From assembly GCA_023853785.1 (NCBI GenBank), contig JAJIRX010000907.1, positions 1 to 47,166 on the forward strand: 47,166 nucleotides of DNA, given 5' to 3'. This document shows positions 22,950 to 33,666 of the stretch, piece after piece; the first letter of the stretch is position 1, and every line of letters begins with the position of its first letter. The DNA is from Psilocybe azurescens. Its lineage: Eukaryota; Basidiomycota; Agaricomycetes; Agaricales; Agrocybaceae. A program made the translations under genes and the position numbers. The notes beneath the pieces are model-generated. The model did no database searches, was not told the DNA's origin, and was given only the letters and a program-made list of their open reading frames with translations.

Positions 22950-23585
22950 AGGGTGTCAGGACAACTAAAAATTAAAAAGCTTAAATATTGAGTGAACACA
23001 CATGAGATAATGGGACAGCAAGGAGAACTTTTTTGCCTTCTATCGTTGGGAGATATGCAAAGTGAGAAATGATTTGAGCTGGTTCTGAGATTTTGATTGT
23101 TCCCAGCTCGTTGCTGAGAACTTGAGCTTGGAGAACAGGAAAACAAAGGAATGGATTGACTGAGATTGAAGCTTGTCAGTAAATTTGGAGGGCAACAAAA
23201 TTTTGGATGGTTGTTGAGAGATGGAGCTGGAAAATGTACTTGATTTGTGCTGCAATAGGCTGGGTGTTTTCTGAGCATTTGAGCATTACATGGGAGTTTC
23301 CAGAGTGTTTGTATGAAGCAGTGTAAGTCAGACCATTGCATTTGAAGTGGGTGAGGAACTGAGCCACCTCTGGTACCACAGTATCTTGTCCAAGAAATAA
23401 GGATAGCGCATTTTGTACTTCCAGAAATATTGCCTTTGTTGTCTGATTGTTCCACATAATGGTGTTGTTGTCAAGGTCCTCGACACCATCAAACAGTGAT
23501 GTGAGTGTGTTGATCTCCATCATCAGCATATTGCAAACCTGCAGATTTACTAATTTGAGAAAAAAGAGCAGAAAATTTTAATGGC
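22950..23585 (-). pseudogene. Tnp2/CACTA transposase, C-terminal piece
   Basis: The minus-strand frames encode a C-terminal region typical of agaricomycete Tnp2-type transposase proteins: GLTYTASYKHSGNSHVM, QIKYIFQLH, DPFRSFPFLQAQVLSNEL and ISEPAQIISHFAYLPT, ending near 22,950. At least one frame change occurs near 23,180. It continues the pseudogene at 26,308-27,765, from which it is separated by E-family sequence. The central part of the protein is not present in between. Confidence 0.6.
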
Positions 23586-23629
23586 TTCTGGGCATTCAGA
23601 TTTGGACATCAAAGCACGTAAATTTGTGT

Positions 23630-23908
23630 ACTTTGCAGTGCCCCCATATTTCGTTGGACTCCAATGGACTTTCACTGGACCCAGCCAATTCCAATGGACA
23701 GTCCATTGGACGTCCAACAGATTCTGTTGGACTTGACAAAATTCCGCTACCAGTCCAGTCAGAGTCCAGCCAAATTCCAGTCAAAGTCCAGTCAAGTCAC
23801 TTCAAGACAGAAAACAGGTGGACTGGCCAGACTGTCCAGTCCGTTGGACTTCTGTTGGACTTCCAATGGACTTACAATGGACTTCCACCGGACTCTCAGC
23901 ACTTAATT
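23630..23908. mobile_element. E-family fragment (E4), GTCCA-type array
   Basis: An E-like terminus (GTACTTTGCAGTGCCCCC) is followed by a dense array of GTCCAxTGGAC and TTGGACTTC motifs. No matching right end was found, so it is a fragment abutting E3. Confidence 0.5.
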
Positions 23909-26307
23909 ACAGTACTTTACCATCCCCACACAGTCCATATGGACTCCACTGGACTTGCCTATATACTGAGTGTAAAGGTAAACAGAGTCCAGTGGACTCC
24001 AGTGGACTTGATATAGTAAATAAATTGGAATCCAAGTTCATTCCAGATTAGTTCGTTAAAGAGAGGACTTAGTGAAATTCACCAAGTCCAACTTTAATTC
24101 CACATGGAATGAAATGGAATGGAATCCAGTTGAATTCCAACTGGAATGTATTACTTATTGTAGATTCACATAACAGTATAATATAATATATAGAAAACTA
24201 TGTATTACATTATTATCTACAATGTTATGTACAAAAATAAATAAATAAGCAAATAAATAAAAAGTGGGGCAAGGGGATGTTATAGCCTCGCTGTATGTGT
24301 CCACCATGGCCGTTGGTGTCCATCGCATCCATCGTACACGTCATCTTGTGGTATGTGTTGTCCATCGGGTTGTCAGTATGTGTTGTACCCTTTGTCATCG
24401 TCTTTGCAGCCGCTGTCTGCATCGTCTTCAGCCTTGTCATCGCTGTTGCAGCTGCCATCCTTGTACCCGTTGGTACCCATTGCTGTCATTCGTGTCCTCA
24501 TACCCATCAGTACCCGTCGCCATCATTTGCGTCCTTGTTGCTGTTGCAGCCACCGTCCTTGCCGTCCTCGTACCCGTCACCATCGCCCTTGTTGCTGTTG
24601 CAGCTGTTGTTTCCATTCTTGTCATCGTCACCTTTGTACGTGTTGTCCTTGTACCCATTGCTGTTGTCCGCATAGTTGTACCTGTCCACCTGTTGCTGTT
24701 GCAGCTGCCATCCCCGTCCTTGTTGTTGTCGCAGCCATTGTCCCTGTCTCTGTCCCCATCCTTGTTCTTGTCCCTGTCCCCATTGTCCCCGTCTGTACAT
24801 GTTGCTGTTGCAGGAGGTCTTTCCTTTCCCCACACAATCCATATGGACTCCAGTGGACTCCACTGGACTCCACTGGACTGGAACTGGACTGCAGTCCACT
24901 GGAGTCCACTGGACTCGCACTGGACTCCTGCCAAATTTTCAGTCCAGTCTCAGTCCAGTGGATTATGAGTCCAGTCAAGTCCACTGGAGTCCACTGGAGT
25001 CCACTGGACTGGGGCTTAAATATTCACTGAACAACAACAAATAATATATTTATTAGCACAGTCCAGTGGAGTCCAGTGGAGTCCAGTGGAGTCCAGTTGA
25101 ATCCACTGGAGTCCACTGGATGCAATAATTAACACAATATCCAAAGTATGATTATTAGTTATTAATATTAATTGCAAAAAATAAAAGACTAAAATCAATG
25201 GAAATAAACTCTATGAAATGACAATTAAATGAAACAATAGTTAAATACACTAGGGAGCAATGCCTCCCTATGGATACAATTTTGTATTTTGTTCAGTCCG
25301 GCGGGGTCAAATTTCACAAGAACATGTGACGCTCTACACGCGCCCCGGCATCGGCCGATCGGCACGACAACCATCAAATGGATGACCCCAACCTTTCTTC
25401 CGACTGCCACCACCACCACCTCGCCGGTCGGAGCCAGGCAACAGCCAACCCAACACGACAGAGGTTGACGACAGAGGACGAGGACGCGGACAGCGGCTGC
25501 TACAAGGACGAGGGACGGACACGGACACGGACAACGGCTGCGACAACGACGAGGACACGGACGGTGGCTGCGACAGCAACGAGGACGGACAGGGACGAGG
25601 ACGGAGACGTGGACGCAACAGGGACGAGGACACGGACGCAACAGGGACGAGACGGACGCTGGATGACAGGGACGTAGGACGCTGACGCGGACGGGCGGCT
25701 GCGACAGGGATGGGCACGACAGCAACAAGGACAAGGACGAAGACACGGATGCAGACAACAGCTGCGACAACGACGTAGAACGGGGACGGTGGCTGCGACA
25801 GCAACAGCGACGAGGACGGACGCGGACGAGACGGACGCGACGAGGCGCGCGGACGCGGCGCTGCAACAGGGACGGACGGACACGGGCGGCAGAGGCGGGA
25901 CGAGGACGCAGACACGGACGGCGGCTGCGACAACGATGAGGATGGACGGGACGACGGCTGCAACAACAACGAGGATGGGGACGGCGGCTGCGACAGCGAC
26001 AGCGACGGATACGGATGCGGTACTGACGACCCGACAGATGACACGTACGATGGTAAAGTACTGCTCCTGCCCCCCCTTTTTATTTTTCATTTTATTTGCT
26101 TTTTCTTCATTTTGTCTGGGCCCTCACATGTAGATATGTAGTAATGTATTAAATAGTTATTAATATACTCTATTCCACTAATCTGAATTTATGTTAAGAT
26201 TGAATTTATTTACTGTATCAAGTCCAGTGGAGTCCAGTGGAGTCCACTTGAGTCCACTGGAGTCCACTGGAGTCCATATGGACTGTGTGGGGATGGTAAA
26301 GTACTGT
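23909..26307. mobile_element. E3: non-autonomous E-family element, GTCCAGTGGAC type
   Basis: The ends are perfect inverted repeats running ACAGTACTTTACCATCCCC and on through CACAGTCCATATGGACTCC. Inside them lie arrays of GTCCAGTGGAC/GTCCACTGGAC motifs. At 24,010-24,150 a second motif type (TTGGAATCC) follows, matching E1. A further E-like end with its own array lies at 24,815-25,120, so the element is nested or chimeric. The centre (25,480-26,040) is a CpG-rich GACGAGGACACGGAC-like low-complexity repeat; long ORFs there are artefacts. No transposase is present, and a target duplication could not be established. Confidence 0.7.
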
Positions 26308-27765
26308 TTTTCAGTGGGAGTACAGTCAAGTTCAGAACAAGCAAATTCAAAGGCTTTGACACAAGCACCCTTCAGCTTCTTGACAGCATTGTTGTGATCC
26401 ACTGCTGAAATGAGGGACATTGGAGCAGATAGCCACCTCTGTATTTTTTGAGACTTTGCTTTTCCTTGATCATGAAATTTGGAGGCGGTTCAGAGAAATG
26501 AACTGAAATAACAGGGCCCTCTTGTTTTTGGCTCTGAAGTTGAATGCCAAGTATTCCAGTCATATGCTCCTTGATCAGTCCAAGAAAAAGGTTATGCATA
26601 GCATCCACAACCACACATTTCACAATGTCAAAGTAAGGAAGTCTGAGGAGCTCTGACCAGCACACACTGAACTTTTCAAACAGACTAGCTTGTGCTTATT
26701 TGTCAGATGCAGCTTTGTATTCAGCAGCTTGACGACAACATTCATCATTTGTCCTTTTCTTCCATGAGTGGTAATTGGAGCTGTTTTGGTCCTTGGATCT
26801 TGTACAGTGGCAAATTGAACAAAAATGCTCATGATTATAGGTGGCAAAACCAGCAGTTTTCCTGGAGGCAGGAAGATCAGAAACAAGGGTGATGAGAGTG
26901 CAGCAGATAGTGTGTCCTTCTGGATAGTTGTAAGTTCATGTAAACCTTACACCAGTTTCCCAGAATTTGACAAGGTCGCCAATGACTGGAGTGAGATAAT
27001 GATTGAGTGTTGTCAGTGGTAGCACTTGTGGCCCAGGAACAATACCAGTGAGAAACATGTTCTCAGGCTTGTATCATAGGGAAGGGGGAGGTTGAGGCAA
27101 ACCAACGATATGAGCCCAATTGAAGTTTTTTTCCTGGCCAACTTGTTCATATATGGGTTAAAGAAGTCAACACAAAGACTGAATGCATAGCATCCTTCAT
27201 GTCCACCCTTGCTGAAATAAAGCCTGTCAGGACCTTTGAAATTGTGCAGATAATCTCCTTGAAATATGTCACAAATGATTTCTTCAGAGAAAATATTTTC
27301 CCAAGCAGCATCCATATGGTCTTTAAAACCAGGACATGACACCAGCCCAGCAACCCAGTCTGGGAAATCAAAGGAGACAAATGTCTTGATTGGCACATCG
27401 ACTGATGTTTTATTAATTAGACAAGGTCGTGTCAGACACTCTCCACATTTGCTGCCACCAGGGAATTGAGTGTGATTGCAATACCAACAATAGATAGGGA
27501 TCAGTGAACCATCCAAAAGCTGGGTTTGTAGGTTTTATGGCATCATTCATTAGGACAGATGGCATAAATGATGACCTTAGCCTCCAGGTTAAACTTCTTC
27601 TCTGTGTTGTCTGGATCACAAGGGAGATCAGACAGAACCCTCCAGTTGTGTTGTGATAGACTAGGATTGATATGAGAAAAGCACATTTTCATGATATACC
27701 CAAGTATACCAGGCATAAAATAACTCCCACAATGCACTATGTTGAGAATAACATGCAGAGATACC
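26308..27765 (-). pseudogene. Tnp2/CACTA transposase, N-terminal and central piece
   Basis: The minus-strand frames give, in order, SLHVILNIVHCGSYFMPGIL, QFPGGSKCGECLTRP, VPIKTFVSFDFPDWVAGL, FFNPYMNKLARKKTSIGLIS, then a segment around 26,900-26,700 (DLPASRKTAGFA-like), LLRLPYFDIVKCVVVDAMH, NLFLGLIKEHM and AVKKLKGACVKAFEFACSEL. This is the conserved core of agaricomycete Tnp2-type (CACTA superfamily) transposases, which excise and reinsert DNA. Several frameshifts and in-frame stops (for example near 26,690 and 26,940) disable it. KDZ2 truncates the N-terminus at 27,766, and E3/E4 interrupt it at 26,307. Confidence 0.85.
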
Positions 27766-27896
27766 ACATAGGGCAGCTACATTGTAGCGAGTGACATGGG
27801 CCGTGAGAACGCACACAATGTATACGTGTGACACGGGGCCATAGAATTCTATGGAAACCACGTACATTTTAGTGTGGTGGGAATTACTTACAAATG
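27766..27896 (+). repeat. KDZ2 left terminal inverted repeat
   Basis: 131 bp that match the right TIR with a single 1-bp indel. It begins ACATAGGGCAGCTACATTG and contains the perfect palindrome CCATAGAATTCTATGG at 27,839-27,854. Confidence 0.95.
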
Positions 27897-27914
27897 TAGC
27901 AAATCGGTAGATGC

Positions 27915-28382
27915 TGTTAGAAATAGACAATAATGCACAAATCAGTAGCTATACTGATGAGTAACAATAGAGTCAAATCTCAAATGCGCAACAATGACAA
28001 GTATGAGTGAAAATAGTAAATTGCTTCTGTAGACTCCAAATCTTGTTCTAGTGTCTTTGTTTCCTCAGACATAGTAGGAATACTGGTCTTTACATGGCTA
28101 AGTGTCTAAAAATGGCGAGGCGTGACTATAGGTGTCCACAATATTGCGTCAAAACACCAAACCTATAATTACATGACAAATTATATATCACCGGAACCGT
28201 CTCAACGAGGGGATTCCGGATCAGTGATCAGAATTTGAATAACTTTACTCTACAAAAGTTATTAACAGAACAGTGTGCAAAAACACCGAAAAGAGCGAAT
28301 TCTAACTAAGTGTCCATTTGTACAAGTCCAAATATCAAGTGTAGAACATTAGAAACAAAGTGTTTAATCACAAAAACTAACA
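27915..28382 (-). repeat. copia 3' LTR
   Basis: 468 bp with TGTTAG/CTAACA ends. In element orientation this is the downstream LTR, next to the polypurine tract. Confidence 0.97.
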
Positions 28383-28393
28383 CAACCCCCTGA
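28383..28393 (-). other. copia polypurine tract (putative)
   Basis: On the minus strand the sequence TCAGGGGGTTG immediately precedes the 3' LTR, the expected place for the primer of plus-strand DNA synthesis. It is short and interrupted by T at its end. Confidence 0.5.
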
Positions 28394-28459
28394 TAAAACA
28401 CTTCCATAATCCATAAGATGTTGAATCACATCCAAAACAACCCCTGATGATACATCTCC

Positions 28460-30194
28460 TCATTCTTCCTTCCCCATCACTAATCCCATTAATTCTCGCA
28501 ACTTCTGAACCTGTGGCTTGGGTAGAGCTTTTGTTAACAAGTCGGCTGGCATATCCTCGGTCCGCAAATATAAGGGTTGCATTCTCTTCATTGCCACCTG
28601 ATCTCGCAACCAGTAAAAACATAAGTCCAAGTGTTTCATCCTTCCATGATGTTCAGGATTCTTTGCAACAGACATAGATGACTGATTGTCCATATACAAC
28701 TTGGCTGGTGCAGATGGTGTGTACCCCAACTCCTTCAACAACTTTTGAATCCACCGGATTTCCATGCCAGCTGCTCCAGCAGCTATAAACTCTGCCTCTG
28801 TTGTTGACCTTGTCACAACAGGTTGCAGCTTGCTCCTCCATGAAACCACTCCTGACCCAATCTTCACCAAATAACCACCTGTTGACTTTCCACTATCCTT
28901 ATCCCCTCCATGGTCTGCATCACTATATGTGGCAAACAGTTCATCTCCAAGTGAGGGGTCTGGTCCATATTCCAACCTCATCTCCTTTGTGCCCTGCAAG
29001 TACCTAAACAAGTGCTTAACAGCTTTCCAGTGTTCCATGCCAGGGTTGTGATTGAATCTTGCCAACACACTGACTGTATAAGCAATGTCAGGCCGGGTCA
29101 TGGTAGCCAAATACATAAGAGATCCAACGGCAGAAATATATGGGATGTCATCCATCTCTCTTTTCTTCAGAACTCAAGGACTCTGCTCTGACATTAACTT
29201 CAATCCTGGTAGCATAGGGTACCAACGGGTTTGCAATCAGCCATTCCAAACTCCTCCAATTTGTTCACAATATATTGGCGCTGTGACAAATATAGCTTGT
29301 GCTCTTCCCTTTTTCTTGTAATCTCAACCCCAACAAAATTTGGTTGCACCCAGGTCCCTTAGTTTGAAATGCTTTCCAAGTTCAATAACAAAGTTGTCAA
29401 GAGCCACCTGAGACTTTGAAGCCAAAGTGATGTCATCCACAAATATGGGCACAATGATTTTGATATTATCTCTATCATATATATAGAGTGATGCATCACT
29501 ATAAGTCTTCTGAAACCCAAGTTCAAGCAAGACCTTTCCAAGTGTTTCACTCCATAGACGTGATGACTGCTTTAACCCATAAATGGACTTGTTAAGCCTA
29601 CAGACTGTGCTTTTTCCACCTTGCAAAAATCCTAGTGGCTGCTGCATATAGATCTCAACGTCAATGTCACTGTTTGTGAATGCATACGATATATCCACAG
29701 AACGGAGTTCCATATCTTCAATAGCAGCCAAAGCCATCAACGCGCACAGTAGCATGCTGCATAGTAGATGCAAAGGTTTCAAAGTAGTCCTGGCCAGGTC
29801 GTTGGTTAAAACCTTTACCGACCACACGTGCTTTAAATCGCTCAATTGACCCATCTGCGTTATATTTTGTCTTATACACCCATTTAGACCCAATTGCCTT
29901 CTGCCCTTCAGGTAGTTCCACAATTTCCCAAGTTCCGTTTTCCAAGTGCCAGTTATATTCTTCCAACATTGCAGCTTGCCACTGATCTGCCTGTTCTGAG
30001 TTCATGGCTTCTGAATAAGTTTGTGGATCAGCAGACACACTAACAGGATTAGCCATTTCTTCATCATCATCCTCAGAGTCATCCTCATCGTCAGAATCAG
30101 GAACAAGAGATTTAGGTGTTCTGACTGCCCACCATTCACCAGGAGGTCTACGGTTACGTCTTGGATACCTTGATGTTAAACCCTCTGGGTTGAC

Positions 30195-30230
<36 letters not shown>

Positions 30231-32799
30231 CACTGGTTCAGGTTCTGGTACTGACTTGTTATTACCTGTTGCAAGACGTTTGGAGCGTCGAACTGCGGCA
30301 ACAGGCTTGACATGTTTATGAGGTTGAAGCTTTATACGCTTCCGTGGCTCTTCCTCTGGATCACTTTCAATAATCCTGGCATTACGTTTGGTATGTCCTG
30401 GAAATTCAATCTCTTCCTTCTCCTCCTCTTCAATTGTGGGCTCAATCGCTTTCTGTTTCCCTTTGTCAACTTTAGGTGCTGGGTTAGGTCCAGTGGGAGG
30501 TGCAATCTCGTCTACCTCAGGCAAGACAGGTGGTAGTACTTCTTGTTCATTTTCTGACTCTGGGATAGGAATTGGTTCGGGTTCAATTGCATCATGCTGA
30601 TTGGATGTCATCAATTCTCCACCATATGTGTAGCGTTCATCAAAGTCAGCTCTTTCACAGATAATGACTTTCTTAGTTTCCGGATTGTAAAACTTCCAAC
30701 CCTTGTAACCATCTGGATATCCAATAAAGATGCACTTTTCCATGTGTGAACCCAATTTCTTCCTTTTGTCCTTTTGAATGTGAACATATGCAACACATCC
30801 CCAAACACGTAAATGACTGACATCAGGCTTCTTGCGATGCCAACCTTCATAAGGAGTTCTCCCAATAACAGCAGATGTAGGACAACAATTCAAGACATGC
30901 ACAAGTGCAGCCAAACACTCAGCCCAAAATTTCTTGGACAGACCAGACTCTTCAAGCAATGCAACAATCCTTTCAGCAAATGTTCTATTGGCACGTTCAG
31001 CAACCCCATTTTGCTGTGGTCTGTTTCTGCAGGTATGCTCTCTCACAATTCCACATGCATCCAGGTACTCTTGGAATTCTTTTGACATGTATTCACCACC
31101 TTTATCCTCCCGAAGTCGTTTTGATCTTTTTTGCCAGTCAAGTTCTCAGCATAAGCTTTGAACGTCTTAAAGCAAGTGAATGTGTCGCTTTTGCGCTTCA
31201 TAGGGATAAGCACTTTAAAGCGTTCAGCATCATCAATAAATGAAACCCAATAACGATAGCCAGAATGTGACAAGATACCAACATCATGCACATCTGTGTG
31301 GATCAATTCCAAGACCTCTGTAGCATGATTATCTGATGATGGGAATGGATTTGCATGCATCTTTCCTGCCAGACATGGTTCACATATAGGATCTGGTAAA
31401 GCTCTCGAGTCCAGTACTAAACCATCAACTAGATCTTTCTTTATCATGAACTTAATCCCATCATAGTTGTGGTGTCCTAACCGTTTATGCCATAAAGACA
31501 AGTCGAGAGGCAGCGTCGAAGCCAAATGTACATTTTCCATAACATCTACTGTAGAGCCATCTAAATATCCAATATTGTCTGTATCAATGGTAGCAGTAAA
31601 CAAGAGTTTCTTTTGTGAAGAAAAGTCCATTTTGTCATGAGAAATATGTACATCAATGCCTTTGTACTTTGTCAAATATAAAACAGCAAGAAGATTATTA
31701 CGAAGTGCAGGAACGTGAAGTACTCTAGTGAATTCTACATCTCTATATCGTTTTCCTCTAACTAACGGTCTGAACAGAACACTACCAATGCCCTCTGAAT
31801 ATATAACTCTATGGTCCGGCTAGTCTAATAGGCACTCTATATGGGGTATAATTGCGTATCCAGTTTCTATGCGGTGTCATATTAGAAGTGGCGCCTGTGT
31901 CTGTGTTCCAATGAAATACGTTAGAAGATGTAGAATTGACCTCGTGTTCAGCAACAGCACTTGCCTTTCCAGCAAATTCTGTCACTGCCGCTGCTTTCTC
32001 TTCTTCTGCCTTTTGGCACTCTCATTCTTTGCTTTCTTTTCTGCCAGCTCTGGACAGTTGAAAACCCAATGACCCAATTCTTTGCAGTAATTGCACCGAT
32101 CCTTTGGCCCAGGTTTTCGCTTTTCCCATGGTTTCTTGCCCCCACTGCCACCTGCTTTCACTTGGTTCAACGACTCTGTTGTTTGACGTTGACGATTCAA
32201 CTCTTCGCTGCGGAATGCCTGCATGATGACCGACTTGTCCAGCTTTTCCATCAACAACAGAGAAACCGCTTAAGATGTCTGTAGTCATCAGGCAAGGCAC
32301 GTATGAGTGCCATGCACTGAAGCTCTTCATCAAGTGTCTCAATCTTAAAGTCGGCTGGACGCAAGTTCTGAATAGTTTGCATGGCCTTTTCAATTCGGGT
32401 TCCCAAAGTTACTAGGGATTCGTCATCCTGCTTCCTGATAGAGAACAGGTCATCGTACGCATTGAATCGTGCTCCTGGCTTCTTGTTCAGGTGAGCAGCT
32501 TCAAGCAATGCCCACATCTTGACTGGATCTTCATCATGCCCTCTAAAGTGCACCCTTTGATCATTCTCCACAAGCAGGTAGATTTCACCTGCTGCCCTCT
32601 CTGCCTTCATCTCCCACTTTGCCACTACCTCTTCATTGATGAATTTATCCCCACTAGCAACTGGCTTTGCTTCTTTGCCAGATACCAATCTCCATAGTCC
32701 ATTTCGCATTAACCATGCCTTCATCTCCCCAGCCCATTCAGGATAGTTTGAATTTGACAATGGTTTAACTTTAGCAACTGTGTTGTTGTCTGAAGACAT
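28460..32799 (-). CDS. copia gag-pol polyprotein (with frame breaks)
   Basis: The start is the ATG at 32,799 (MSSDNNTVAKVKPLSN). Gag ends with a zinc knuckle CNYCKELGHWVFNC (C-x2-C-x4-H-x4-C, near 32,080). The protease active site DTGATSN lies near 31,890. Integrase shows the H-x-H...C-x2-C zinc motif (HKRLGHH, CEPCLAGK), an HTDVHD Asp, FIDD and the Glu in PQQNGVAER. Reverse transcriptase has KWVYKTK, SIYGLKQ and the FVDD box, and RNase H has YSDADHG, STTEAEF and DNQS, ending at 28,460. An (EP)n tract lies near 30,200. Frame breaks occur near 32,255, 31,090, 29,730 and 29,200. At least two look like single missing bases in homopolymers, so they may be sequence errors rather than death of the element. 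Confidence 0.9.
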
Positions 32800-32895
32800 T
32801 TTGCAACAAGTTCAAATGTCAAGTGTTGTTTCAAGGGTCCAACTAGTCTAGTATCAGACAGCAATAGACTTAATCAATGTTTTGCCAAGTTTAAA

Positions 32896-32912
32896 GCCCG
32901 GGGCCCATAACC
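32896..32912 (-). other. copia primer-binding site (putative half-tRNA type)
   Basis: Just inside the 5' LTR, the plus strand reads GGGGCCCATAACC up to 32,912. That looks like the anticodon arm of a methionine tRNA (anticodon CAT), not a tRNA 3' end. Priming by an internally cleaved initiator-Met tRNA is known for Drosophila copia and yeast Ty5. The match is by eye. Confidence 0.55.
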
Positions 32913-33382
32913 TGTTAGAAATAGACAATAATGCACAAATCAGTAGCTATACTGATGAGTAACAATAGAGTCAAATCTCAAATGCGCAACAATGACAAGT
33001 ATGAGTGAAAATAGTAAATTGCTTCTGTAGACTCCAAATCTTGTTCTAGTGTCTTTGTTTCCTCAGACATAGTAGGAATACTGGTCTTTTACATGGCTAA
33101 GTGTCTAAAAATGGCGAGGGCGTGACTATAGGTGTCCACAATATTGCGTCAAAACACCAAACCTATAATTACATGACAAATTATATATCACCGGAACCGT
33201 CTCAACGAGGGGATTCCGGATCAGTGATCAGAATTTGAATAACTTTACTCTACAAAAGTTATTAACAGAACAGTGTGCAAAAACACCGAAAAGAGCGAAT
33301 TCTAACTAAGTGTCCATTTGTACAAGTCCAAATATCAAGTGTAGAACATTAGAAACAAAGTGTTTAATCACAAAAACTAACA
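32913..33382 (-). repeat. copia 5' LTR
   Basis: 470 bp; differs from the other LTR only by an extra T in a T-run and an extra G in a G-run. Confidence 0.97.
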
Positions 33383-33666
33383 GATGCTGTGTAATTCTAT
33401 GTTGGTAGGGTCAGCGGCAAAGATATCCGCCACAAGCTGACCAAAGTAGTTTGCTCAGTAGAGGATACATTCAGCTATGATCTATGACTTGCTTGGGAGT
33501 GAATATAATGTCAACCGCCTGAAATTCAAACCCGTTATGCATTTCTCGGCAGGATGGTCGGGTAGGAGAACTCGGCCTCAGACAATATCAGCATATGAAG
33601 CAAACAGAAAAACAGAGATGCAATTCAAATCTATCAAAATGACAATATATGGCTCCATCAAATCAT

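Larger units (their letters stand above)
27915..33382 (-). mobile_element. Ty1/copia LTR retrotransposon
   Basis: A 5,468-bp element on the minus strand with LTRs of 468 and 470 bp and a 5-bp target duplication GATGC at 27,910-27,914 and 33,383-33,387. The domain order gag, protease, integrase, reverse transcriptase, RNase H is that of the copia group. The two LTRs differ only by two 1-bp homopolymer indels, so the insertion is recent. It lies inside KDZ2, 18 bp internal to the end of the left TIR, and is therefore younger than KDZ2. Confidence 0.97.

Noticed and set aside
24264..26133. Several ORFs of 100-236 codons on both strands
   Set aside because: All fall in the GACGAGGAC- or GTTGCTGTT-like repeats of E3; composition is dictated by the repeat and frames overlap.
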